From SAR86 cluster bacterium (GTDB lineage: Bacteria > Pseudomonadota > Gammaproteobacteria > SAR86 > D2472), in NCBI GenBank assembly GCA_029248485.1, contig JAQWJG010000023.1:1-17689 (forward strand): a stretch of 17,689 nt of DNA. The letters are read 5' to 3'. The notes under the pieces were generated by a model. That model was given only the letters and a program-made list of their open reading frames with translations. It did no database searches and had not been told where the DNA came from. Every line of letters begins with the position of its first letter. Positions within the stretch are counted from its first letter, which is position 1. This document shows positions 7,124 to 14,573 of this stretch, piece after piece. A program made the position numbers and the translations under genes.

Positions 7124-8206
7124 ATGGCTGATTTATTTAAAGAAAAGTGGGATACATTTTGCGAAAACCTTAAAGAAGTTGGATCAATAATTGAATCAGA
7201 ATCTTCGCTAAGTGAAACAGATCAAGCGGAAGGTTATAGATACCTATTGCGTTTAATGCGCCTATCATTGGAGATGAATTTAGAGCATTCAAACCCATCT
7301 TCACCATCTTTTTACAATCTGTCTCACGAGACTGCAAAAATAGGAGCAGATAATCCGGACAACATTTATCTAAACGCAAATATAGATGGAAAACAATCAT
7401 ATGAAGTCTATGGAAATATTGGTGAATCAGATTACTTGAGCTTTGGATTAAAAGAAAATAGGTATAGCAAAGATGGCACCATGATCTCATTGGGAGAAAT
7501 TGATATGAGAGACATGAGCGTGGATAGTTCTGGTAATTTTTCTTTATATGTTGGGGGAGAGAGTGATTCTAAAAATTTTTTACCGCTTCCTGAAAATGCA
7601 AATATGTTGATAGTTCGTCAAACTTATAAAAATAGAATTTCTCAAACTCATGCAAAAATTAATATAAAAACTACTAGCTCAACACCCACTCCTGACCTTC
7701 TAACACTTGTGAAACTTGAAAATCAACTCCATCAGACTCTTGCTTTTGTTAGGGGAACTGCATCAACATTTATTAAGTGGGTGCATGAATTTAAAAACAA
7801 TCATAAGAATCAATTACCCATGGGCGATCAAGCCTTTTTTCAAGCAGCTGGTGGAGATCCTAAAATTTGCTACCTTCATGGTTATTATGACTTTGATAAA
7901 AGTGAATATATGCAAATCACAACCGATATACCTGATTGCGAATATTGGAACTTTCAGTTAGAAAATTATTGGATGGAGTCACTCGATTACCGACATTACC
8001 CGATTCATATTAATGAATCATCAGCCACTTTTAATAATGATGGAACTCTTACGATTAATATCAGTCATTTACCCATGAATATTAAAAATAATCTTATAAC
8101 CGAGGGTCGCAATAATGGAGCCATGCTTCTTAGATGGATTGGCGCATCATCGTATCCAATTCCCAATGTAGAGATAAAAAAAATAAATTCCTTGGAGGCT
8201 GGCTGA
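7124..8206 (+). CDS. DUF1214-domain protein
   Basis: This 360-residue protein has no signal peptide or membrane segment. The C-terminal part (about 268-345), running from CEYWNFQLENYWMES through the AMLLRW segment to the end, matches DUF1214 as I know it: W-x-F/L-x-L, YWMES, then a strand-rich stretch with NDG and a terminal R-W. DUF1214 proteins of about this size are common in mycobacteria and other lipid- and steroid-degrading bacteria, often beside SDRs, sulfotransferase-like proteins and Rieske enzymes. Their biochemical function is not established. It is the first gene of a probable plus-strand operon; its stop overlaps the next start as TGATG with GGAGG seven bases before, so the two are translationally coupled. 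Confidence 0.8.
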   Translation: MADLFKEKWDTFCENLKEVGSIIESESSLSETDQAEGYRYLLRLMRLSLEMNLEHSNPSSPSFYNLSHETAKIGADNPDNIYLNANIDGKQSYEVYGNIGESDYLSFGLKENRYSKDGTMISLGEIDMRDMSVDSSGNFSLYVGGESDSKNFLPLPENANMLIVRQTYKNRISQTHAKINIKTTSSTPTPDLLTLVKLENQLHQTLAFVRGTASTFIKWVHEFKNNHKNQLPMGDQAFFQAAGGDPKICYLHGYYDFDKSEYMQITTDIPDCEYWNFQLENYWMESLDYRHYPIHINESSATFNNDGTLTINISHLPMNIKNNLITEGRNNGAMLLRWIGASSYPIPNVEIKKINSLEAG

Positions 8207-9345
8207 TGCTTGATTCTGCAGAAATAAAAAATACCGCTCAAAAACAGACGAATCTAGACTTTTTTGGCAACCCTTTATTTTTAGAGGGATTTGAGAGCCT
8301 TGTTTACTCAATCAATAAAGAGGCTGACTTGAATGATGTTGGGTTGGAGGCACAGAAATATAGATTAATTGGTGTATTAGCTAATTTATTACGAATTGAA
8401 GAAGCTTGCATCCAAACACCAGAGATACTCGATGAAGAAATTAAATCACCAGTTGTGATTGTTGGGCTTCCTAGAACAGGAAGCACAATGACTCATAGAC
8501 TCCTCGCATCTGATCCAAGACACACTGCAATGCTTTGGTGGGAAGGAAGATATCCAGCAATGCTAAATGGTGAGGTGCGAGGCAACCCAGAAGAACGAAT
8601 GGAAATCGGAAAAGCTGAAGTTGAAGCTGTCATGCAAGCCTCCCCAGAAGCCCTTACCATTCACCCCTGGGATTATAAAGGCGCAGATGAAGAAATTTTG
8701 CTATTGGAGCATACATTTTTTAGCACAGTTCCAGAATCATTTATGCGACTACCCTCTTATTCAAAGTGGGTTGAATCTCAAGATCATATTCATGCATATG
8801 CTCAACTAAAAAAAATGCTTCAGTACCTCCAATGGCAAAATCCGGGACGAGAAAAAAAAAGATGGGTTTTAAAATCGCCTCATCATTTAGGATTCATAGA
8901 TAAATTTTTAGAAGTATTTCCAGACTCAAAAGTCATACAAACACATAGAGATCCCTTAAAAACAGTTCCATCTTTTTGTTCAATGTGTGCAAATTTGTTT
9001 GAACCTTTAACAAATTCATATAATAAAAATGAAATTGGTCATCATTGGGCGCATAAGTTAGCCAAGGTACTCAATCACTGCATGAAGGTTAGCAATGAAA
9101 ATAGAGATAATTTCCTTGATCTTGAATTCAACAAAATGATCAAGGATCCTATTCTTGAAATGAATGAGGTTTATAACTTTATCGATGAGGATTTTACAGA
9201 CCAAGCTGAAAACGCAATGAAAGCATGGAAAGAAGAGAATCAACATGAAATGGGGGCTCATCAATACTCTCTTGAAGAATTTGGTCTAGAAAGCTCATTT
9301 ATTGATAGGCATTTTCATGACTATATGAATCAATATATAAAATAG
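8206..9345 (+). CDS. Sulfotransferase-fold protein (Sulfotransfer_3-like family)
   Basis: This 379-residue protein has the two PAPS-binding signatures of sulfotransferases: the 5'-phosphosulfate loop GLPRTGST (87-94) and the 3'-phosphate segment THRDPLKTVPS (246-256), with KSPHH (223-227) between them. In characterised family members sulfate moves from PAPS to a hydroxyl group, but this subfamily, frequent in mycobacterial and sphingomonad lipid-degradation loci, has no settled substrate. The ATG at 8206 is chosen over an upstream in-frame codon at 8134 because GGAGG (8194-8198) is ideally placed and the TGATG overlap with the DUF1214 stop is typical of coupling. The next gene, an SDR, starts 8 bases after the stop. 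Confidence 0.87.
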   Translation: MLDSAEIKNTAQKQTNLDFFGNPLFLEGFESLVYSINKEADLNDVGLEAQKYRLIGVLANLLRIEEACIQTPEILDEEIKSPVVIVGLPRTGSTMTHRLLASDPRHTAMLWWEGRYPAMLNGEVRGNPEERMEIGKAEVEAVMQASPEALTIHPWDYKGADEEILLLEHTFFSTVPESFMRLPSYSKWVESQDHIHAYAQLKKMLQYLQWQNPGREKKRWVLKSPHHLGFIDKFLEVFPDSKVIQTHRDPLKTVPSFCSMCANLFEPLTNSYNKNEIGHHWAHKLAKVLNHCMKVSNENRDNFLDLEFNKMIKDPILEMNEVYNFIDEDFTDQAENAMKAWKEENQHEMGAHQYSLEEFGLESSFIDRHFHDYMNQYIK

Positions 9346-9353
9346 GAAATAAA

Positions 9354-10130
9354 ATGATATTAAAAGATAAAGTTGTAATTGTTTCTGGCATTGGACCAGG
9401 TTTAGGTCAAGAGCTAGCTTATGGTGCTGCCAGAGAAGGTGCAAAAATTGCTATAGCTGCAAGATCTAATGATCTATTAAATAAGCTTAAAGATGAAATC
9501 GGTGAACATTCAGATGTAATAGCTATTCCTTGCGATATCACCAAACCTGAGGAGTGCAAAAATTTAGTTGATGAGACTGTTAAAACATATGGAAAGCTAG
9601 ATGGATTAATCAATAGTGCTTACCGCGCTGGTGATTTTAAGGAGATTGAAGATGCTGATTTTTCTGACTGGCAAGAAACTATGAACACAAACTTTTTTGG
9701 CACCATGAATTTGACCATGGCTGCTGTTAAGGAAATGACCCCCAATCATCAAGGTGCAATCGTGATGATCAACAGCTTGATAACCAAAAAACCCTTACCC
9801 ACTCAGGGAGGTTATGCTGCATCAAAAGGTGCTCTATCGACAGCGACTAAAATTCTGGCAAAAGAGCTTGGCCCGAAAGGAATAAGAGTTAATTCTGTTT
9901 ATATGGGCTGGATGTGGGGTCCGCCGGTTGAAATGTATGTAAATTTTACCGCTGAATCTATTGGTGTTAAGCCAAAAGATGTAATTGATGGTGTTACCAA
10001 GGATATACCATTAGGCATCATTCCAGATGATAGTGACTGCGCCAATGCAGCATTATTTCTAATCTCAGATCTTGCAAAAGTTATCACGGGGGCTAATTTA
10101 GATGTAAATGGTGGGGAATTTATGTCATAG
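9354..10130 (+). CDS. Short-chain dehydrogenase/reductase (SDR)
   Basis: This 258-residue SDR has the cofactor motif SGIGPGLGQ (11-19), a variant glycine pattern seen in an actinobacterial-type SDR subfamily. AARS at the end of beta 2 carries an Arg, suggesting NADP(H). NSAYRAG stands where most SDRs have NNAG. The catalytic Ser lies in INSLIT and the YxxxK in GYAASKGAL. It is less like the SDR at 3103 than either is to FabG, so a separate substrate is likely. The start has AGGA seven bases upstream. It probably oxidises a hydroxyl to a ketone, or the reverse, in the same pathway as the flanking sulfotransferase-fold and Rieske genes; this is inferred from context only. Confidence 0.88.
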   Translation: MILKDKVVIVSGIGPGLGQELAYGAAREGAKIAIAARSNDLLNKLKDEIGEHSDVIAIPCDITKPEECKNLVDETVKTYGKLDGLINSAYRAGDFKEIEDADFSDWQETMNTNFFGTMNLTMAAVKEMTPNHQGAIVMINSLITKKPLPTQGGYAASKGALSTATKILAKELGPKGIRVNSVYMGWMWGPPVEMYVNFTAESIGVKPKDVIDGVTKDIPLGIIPDDSDCANAALFLISDLAKVITGANLDVNGGEFMS

Positions 10131-10230
10131 GGGTGTATCGAATGATATTTATTCGTCAAGTTAAATAAAAGTATTCACCGTTTTTTTAAAAAATAAGAAT
10201 TTCCATATAAATATTGTTTAAAATCTAATC

Positions 10231-11097
10231 ATGTCAATTAACAAAGATATTCATACCATTGATCTAATGCTTGGAATTCCTGAGCAAGAGGATAGATCAG
10301 ATTGGTATAAATTCATGGAACCCCTCCTGCGAGATGAAGAATCAAAGTCCATGTTTAAGATGCCTGCTCAATATATGTTCAAGGATATTCCTGAGACTGG
10401 TTCACATGATGATTTTATCCAATACACAATTGAGCAAATGGATAAATTTCATATCAATCAAGCCATGATAGGATTTCATGAGAAATCAGAGGTTAAAATT
10501 GAAGCTGCGAAGAATCACACAGACAGATTCTTTTTTGATCTTCCGGTAAATCCTAATATTGAAAATGAAGCTGAGAACATAAAAAGACATTATGAAACTT
10601 ATGGTATAAAAGCAGTAAGCGCTTTTCCATCTGGCATGTTTCCTCAAATTGCTATTAATGATCCAAAGTGGCATCCAATTTATGAAATGTGCGTAGAGCT
10701 AGATCTACCTTTTTTTTGTTGTGTGGGAGTTCCGGGTCCAAGAATACCAATGGCCCCTCAAAAAGTTGAACTCGTTGATGAGGTTTGCTGGTACTTTCCT
10801 GAATTGAAATTTGTAATGCGCCATGGTGCAGAGCCATGGACAGCTTTAGCTTGCAAATTAATGCTCAAGTATCCAAACTTATATTACTCAACTAGCGCAT
10901 TCTCACCAAAACATTACCCTCAAGATATAATTAATTTTGCTAATACTCGTGGAATTAATAAAATTATGTATGCAGGCTATTTTCCGATGGGGTTATCATT
11001 AGATAAAATATTTGCAGAAATGGACAGCGTGCCGTTCAAGGATGAGGTTTGGCCAAAATTTCTTGGTGAAAATGCACAAAAAATTTTAAAACTATAG
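10231..11097 (+). CDS. Amidohydrolase-2-fold protein lacking usual metal ligands
   Basis: The overall pattern of this 288-residue protein follows the Amidohydrolase_2 (ACMSD-like) TIM barrel: an N-terminal strand, PVNPN after a 'FFDL' strand, GIKAV, WHPIYEMCVELDLPFF, MRHGAEPW (His198) and a C-terminal GENAQKIL. Key positions are altered. Where the family has HxH after the first strand, this reads HTIDLMLG (8-15). Where beta 5 normally supplies a His, it reads FCCVGVPG (162-169). Where the catalytic Asp occurs in a 'GSDYP' motif, it reads YAGYFPMG (247-254). The classic mononuclear-metal site is thus missing although the fold appears intact. It may be a metal-independent or regulatory member, or a subfamily with different chemistry. 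It leads the amidohydrolase-Rieske-cupin trio, 9 bases before the Rieske gene. Confidence 0.78.
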   Translation: MSINKDIHTIDLMLGIPEQEDRSDWYKFMEPLLRDEESKSMFKMPAQYMFKDIPETGSHDDFIQYTIEQMDKFHINQAMIGFHEKSEVKIEAAKNHTDRFFFDLPVNPNIENEAENIKRHYETYGIKAVSAFPSGMFPQIAINDPKWHPIYEMCVELDLPFFCCVGVPGPRIPMAPQKVELVDEVCWYFPELKFVMRHGAEPWTALACKLMLKYPNLYYSTSAFSPKHYPQDIINFANTRGINKIMYAGYFPMGLSLDKIFAEMDSVPFKDEVWPKFLGENAQKILKL

Positions 11098-11106
11098 ATA
11101 TAAATA

Positions 11107-12102
11107 ATGAGCAATAAAAAGAGATACCCTATGCCAATACCATTTGGTTGGTATGTTGTTGAGTATGCAGATGAGTTGAAGCCCGGCGATGTAAAATCAG
11201 TCCGTTATTTTGCTCAAGATCAAGTTCTGTTTAGGACGACTAATGGAGAAGTCAGTATGTTAGATGCTTATTGTCCTCACCTTGGGGCTCACCTTGGGCA
11301 TGGAGGGATTGTAAATGGAGAATGTATTGAATGCCCTTTTCATGCATGGAGATGGAAAGCTGATGGAAAAATTGGAGAAATACCCTACGCAAAAAATATA
11401 CCTCAAAAAGCAAAAGACACTCAGATTTTTAAATATCCAACGGTTGAAAGAAATAATTTGATTTATGCTTGGTATCATCCGCATGGTGAACAACCACATT
11501 ATGATGTGGAAACCTATCCAGAGGTCATTGATCCTGAATGGGGCGATGAGTTTGAAAAATATGAATATGAAATTAAATGTCATATTCAAGACATGGCTGA
11601 AAATGCAGTAGATGCGGCGCATTTCATGTATGTTCATGGCGTTGTTTCATATCCAGAGTTTGAAGTCACATATGACAAGCAAAAAAGATTCTTTTCGCAA
11701 CAGGCAAATATGGAAACGCCTCGAGGAGTTGTTAAAGGAAAAATTTCAGGCGCATCAAATGGGCCTGGTGATAATTTTACAAAGTTTGAAGGCATATGCG
11801 ATACCCTGCTCTTAGGTTCAACCACCCCAACAGAAAACGAAGAAGTGATTACAAGATTTTCATTTCTTCAAAAAAAGATTGATGGAAAAGTTCCATCTGG
11901 TGGTGTTGGTGCTGCGATAATTGCTGATATAAACAAACAAGTTAAAGAAGATATTCCTGTGTGGGAAAATAAAAAATATGCCTCTAAGCCTGTTTTGTGT
12001 GACTCAGATGGTCCAATTGCTAAATTTAGAAAACATTTCTCATCCTTTTATGCTGAATACAATGAAGCAGAAGCAATTGAAGCTTTGAATATAGATCAAT
12101 GA
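11107..12102 (+). CDS. Rieske non-heme iron oxygenase, KshA-like oxygenase component
   Basis: This 331-residue protein has an N-terminal Rieske domain with the [2Fe-2S] ligands in CPHLG (Cys56, His58) and CPFHAWRW (Cys76, His79). The catalytic domain has iron ligands His172 and His177 in VDAAHFMYVH and probably Asp282 in EDIPVW. The Rieske region closely recalls KshA, the oxygenase of 3-ketosteroid 9-alpha-hydroxylase: LDAYC, then CPFHxWRW, then IPYAKxIP. It also resembles the related DAF-36/Neverland group. Such enzymes hydroxylate or desaturate steroid-like rings with electrons from a ferredoxin reductase, and no reductase gene is in the window. Length is somewhat below KshA (about 380). 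Its stop overlaps the next start (ATGA), coupling it to a cupin. Substrate class is inferred. Confidence 0.9.
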   Translation: MSNKKRYPMPIPFGWYVVEYADELKPGDVKSVRYFAQDQVLFRTTNGEVSMLDAYCPHLGAHLGHGGIVNGECIECPFHAWRWKADGKIGEIPYAKNIPQKAKDTQIFKYPTVERNNLIYAWYHPHGEQPHYDVETYPEVIDPEWGDEFEKYEYEIKCHIQDMAENAVDAAHFMYVHGVVSYPEFEVTYDKQKRFFSQQANMETPRGVVKGKISGASNGPGDNFTKFEGICDTLLLGSTTPTENEEVITRFSFLQKKIDGKVPSGGVGAAIIADINKQVKEDIPVWENKKYASKPVLCDSDGPIAKFRKHFSSFYAEYNEAEAIEALNIDQ

Positions 12103-12542
12103 TTAACCTCTTTAAAAACAAAGATCTTGACTGGAAACGTTTTCAGGGCGGCAGTGATTTTGACTATCCAATAGATTATTCGGCAGCACTTTTAAATGCA
12201 AACGAAGATGGTCATGTAGATATTCTTTATAGATGGGAGCCAGATTGTTATTGCCATTTTCATAGACATACAGCTGAAGTATCATCAACAGTTCTTGAGG
12301 GGGAGCTTCATGTTATTGATATTGATTTAACTTCTGGAGAAGAAATAGGCACCAAAATTAGACATGCAGGTGATTATGCTCACAAAGAACCTGGAGATGT
12401 ACACATGGAAAAAGGTGGCTCTAATGGCGCTCTTGTTTTATTTAATCTCTATGCACCTCATGGTGTTTTAGCTGAGTCTTTAAACATGGATGGCACTATT
12501 ATTAAAAGAGCAATCGTAGATCAATTTATCAAGAAAGCATAA
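12099..12542 (+). CDS. Small cupin-domain protein
   Basis: This 147-residue single-domain cupin has motif 1 as HFHRHTAE (His53, His55, His57, Glu60) followed by EGELHV, and motif 2 as EPGDVH with His102. Together these give a plausible 3-His/1-Glu metal site. Small cupins of this type can be dioxygenases, isomerases or sensors; nothing in the sequence decides. The start ATG overlaps the Rieske stop (ATGA at 12099-12102), so it is translated with the oxygenase and may act on its product or assist it. It is the last gene of the plus-strand set, and its stop lies at the base of the AT-rich terminator hairpin shared with the convergent thioredoxin-fold gene. Confidence 0.82.
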   Translation: MINLFKNKDLDWKRFQGGSDFDYPIDYSAALLNANEDGHVDILYRWEPDCYCHFHRHTAEVSSTVLEGELHVIDIDLTSGEEIGTKIRHAGDYAHKEPGDVHMEKGGSNGALVLFNLYAPHGVLAESLNMDGTIIKRAIVDQFIKKA

Positions 12543-12579
12543 AAACCTATTTATTTAAGATAAATAATAGATTTTCTTT
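12541..12579. terminator. Bidirectional AT-rich terminator hairpin
   Basis: The core 12547-12570 folds as CTATT(T)ATTTA / TAAATAATAG around the loop AGA, with one bulged T. An A5 tract (12541-12545) precedes it and ATTTTCTTT (12571-12579) follows, so both strands see a stem followed by a T-rich tract. It sits exactly between convergent stops and includes the minus-strand stop codon. The stem is AT-rich, so strength is uncertain. Confidence 0.5.
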
Positions 12580-13038
12580 CAAGCTTACAGATACAAATCC
12601 AACTCCTTCAAGCGCTAACTTTGGAGCTTCTTCAATTCTTCCAATCTCAATATCATTTTTATAGAAAATAATAGTCGGAGTTCTTCTCACTTCTAATATT
12701 TCACCCCTATTGAGGGGTTCGTTTTTATTGTAATCAAGCCCAATCAAGGAGATCATTTCAGGCTTCATATTAATATCTTCAAGCAATCTCAAGAACCTTG
12801 GTATTTCTCTTTGACTATCATGACACCAAGTACCAAATAAAATTTTTACACTAATCCCATTTAAATCAATATTTTTCTTAAATTGATATGGTTCAGAAGA
12901 AAGATAATTTTCATAGAATTTATGATCCTTTGAGAAGAGATCTTCTTTGGTAAGGTCACCAATTAGAATTGAATTGCTGGAAGAAAAATTTGTAAAACTC
13001 ATTGATAGAATGAGAAATAAGATGATGAATCTTTTCAA
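12547..13038 (-). CDS. Secreted thioredoxin-fold protein with a single cysteine (WCHDS)
   Basis: This 163-residue protein has an N-terminal basic-hydrophobic signal segment (residues 1-16, KRFIILFLILSMSF), so it is probably exported or anchored on the periplasmic side. The thioredoxin fold is indicated by FGTWCHDS (69-75) and the cis-proline motif RTPTIIFY (119-126). Cys72 is the only cysteine in the whole protein: the second cysteine of CxxC is Ser75, giving a CxxS monothiol site. Such sites cannot form an internal disulfide and usually trap mixed disulfides or act in isomerisation or reduction with a partner. It is the last gene of an operon with rubredoxin, a GPH-type transporter and a CBS protein, 10 bases after rubredoxin. 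Partner unknown. Confidence 0.8.
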   Translation of the reverse strand: MKRFIILFLILSMSFTNFSSSNSILIGDLTKEDLFSKDHKFYENYLSSEPYQFKKNIDLNGISVKILFGTWCHDSQREIPRFLRLLEDINMKPEMISLIGLDYNKNEPLNRGEILEVRRTPTIIFYKNDIEIGRIEEAPKLALEGVGFVSVSLKENLLFILNK

Positions 13039-13048
13039 AATAGCTGTT

Positions 13049-13219
13049 TTAAGATTCTAAGGGTTCATAGTCAAACTTGCTGACGCCACAATCTGGACAA
13101 ACCCAATCGTCTGGAATATCTTCCCATTTGGTGCCTGCAGGAATTCCACCATCGGGATCACCAAGCTCTTCATCGTAAATATGACCGCAGATAACACATT
13201 CAAATTTTTGGTAATTCAT
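13049..13219 (-). CDS. Rubredoxin
   Basis: This 56-residue protein is a complete rubredoxin, a small cytoplasmic one-electron carrier with a single Fe(Cys)4 centre. The four ligands are Cys8 and Cys11 (CVICG) and Cys41 and Cys44 (CPDCG), with the usual aromatic and acidic residues (YDEELGDP, WEDIPDDWVCP). The start ATG overlaps the upstream transporter stop as ATGA, giving translational coupling, and the coding sequence ends at a TAA (13051-13049). It resembles the single-domain rubredoxins that feed alkane hydroxylases or oxygen/peroxide detoxification, but no such partner is in the window. No rubredoxin reductase is adjacent. Confidence 0.93.
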   Translation of the reverse strand: MNYQKFECVICGHIYDEELGDPDGGIPAGTKWEDIPDDWVCPDCGVSKFDYEPLES

Positions 13220-14562
13220 AAACTTTTTTGTAAATTTGATTTTATTTTTGCATGCTCTTCTCTAGTTAGAGAATGCGAAAATAATAAATATGCAGCAATA
13301 GAATAACTAATAATTGGTACAAATGTATAGATATAAAAAATTGCCATCTTAGATGAATTGCTGTTTTCTATTCCTAGACTAATATCAAAGCCCCAAAGGA
13401 ATTCAATGACAATGTAAGGAACAACTGCTGCAAGAGCAAAACCAATTTTGGTCAGGGTCGTTAAATATGAAAAAACTGTACCTGAGATATTTTCGCCACC
13501 TTCAAGATTTAATTTATCAGAAATATCAGCAGTAATTGCATTAATCAGAGGTAAAGGCCCTGAAAAAGCAAAACCATATAAAATTATAAAAGATCCAACG
13601 CTGATCAATTTAGGAAAATCTTCAAGATCTTTTATAAACCAATAACCAGTAAAACCAATCAACAACACTCCAATTGCATAAAGACAAGCAATGCCAGCAG
13701 CAAAATGTTTTGATGTTTTAATACCCAATTTTCTCCATACCCATAGGCCAAAAACGCTCACTACATAATAAGCAAGCATTAATCTGGATGAGTACTCAGG
13801 CAATTCGATAACTACCTCCATCCAGATTAAATATAGCGCTCCATTTAAACTCATGCAAAAACCTATAAGAACCGCAGCAAAAACAATTTTATTTAGCATT
13901 CTATTTTTAAATAAACTTTTAAAGGCTCTAAATGGATTGGTTAATTTTTCTGTTGAAGCGGACTCAATGGAATCGGGAACTTGTTTTAATGCGTTGAGGG
14001 TAATTAATGGGATGCAAAATAAAAGAAACATTCCAATTGCGTTTACTTTTGCCTTCAGTGAAGGGTCGTTAATCTCCACAATCGCTGGAATAGCTATAAC
14101 TGTAAACATGCCCAATAAAGACATTAACTCTCTGAGTGTTAGCAGTTTGGTTCTATCATCGTAGTTTGGCGCAAGAAAAGAAGCCCAGGACAATTGAGTA
14201 ATGCTACTTAAGGTGAATGCTGAATACATTAAAAATAGCCCCACAACAAAATATAATGGCGAGGTCTGATCAGTTTGTGGCAAGAAAATGACATAGGTAG
14301 CTAGCATAAAAACAGGTGCTGATAAAAATATCCAGAGTTTATGCTTGCCCCATTTTGAGGGAAATTTATCAATCAAGACCCCCATGACAGGATCAGTCAA
14401 CACATCTGCAAATCTGCCCAAGAAAAAAATAATACCAACCAGCGACAAACCAAGACCTAAATCGTCTGCGTAAAATGGCAAAATAAAAATAAACATTGGC
14501 ATCCCAGCCGCAGAGGTTGGGAAATTTAATGCGGTATATGATAGCCGCTGAAATAAATTCAT
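13216..14562 (-). CDS. GPH-family (MelB-like) cation-coupled transporter, MFS superfamily
   Basis: This 448-residue polytopic inner-membrane protein has about 12 hydrophobic segments. The segment FADVLTDPVMGVLIDKFPSK, followed by WGKHKLWI, is the hallmark of the glycoside-pentoside-hexuronide:cation symporter family, with the acidic residues that bind the cation in MelB (two Asp of the DPxxGxxxD pattern). Distant members of this family in marine bacteria carry substrates that are not sugars, so the solute cannot be named. It follows the CBS gene by 11 bases and overlaps the rubredoxin start. No damage is seen. Linkage to a CBS protein and rubredoxin is unusual for sugar transporters. Confidence 0.85.
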   Translation of the reverse strand: MNLFQRLSYTALNFPTSAAGMPMFIFILPFYADDLGLGLSLVGIIFFLGRFADVLTDPVMGVLIDKFPSKWGKHKLWIFLSAPVFMLATYVIFLPQTDQTSPLYFVVGLFLMYSAFTLSSITQLSWASFLAPNYDDRTKLLTLRELMSLLGMFTVIAIPAIVEINDPSLKAKVNAIGMFLLFCIPLITLNALKQVPDSIESASTEKLTNPFRAFKSLFKNRMLNKIVFAAVLIGFCMSLNGALYLIWMEVVIELPEYSSRLMLAYYVVSVFGLWVWRKLGIKTSKHFAAGIACLYAIGVLLIGFTGYWFIKDLEDFPKLISVGSFIILYGFAFSGPLPLINAITADISDKLNLEGGENISGTVFSYLTTLTKIGFALAAVVPYIVIEFLWGFDISLGIENSNSSKMAIFYIYTFVPIISYSIAAYLLFSHSLTREEHAKIKSNLQKSL

Positions 14563-14573
14563 TTTTTTGAGAT

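Noticed and set aside
8134..8205. Upstream extension of the sulfotransferase-fold gene
   Set aside because: It would lie inside the DUF1214 gene without a ribosome site; the ATG at 8206 has GGAGG and a TGATG overlap.
10131..10230. Terminator or promoter in the 100-base spacer before the amidohydrolase gene
   Set aside because: Only a weak 5-bp hairpin (CGAAT/ATTCG) without a T tract and loosely matching AT-rich hexamers are present; nothing convincing.
13049..13219. Rubredoxin as electron donor to the Rieske oxygenase
   Set aside because: It is on the opposite strand, beyond a terminator, in another operon, and KshA-type enzymes use ferredoxin-type reductases; a link is not supported.
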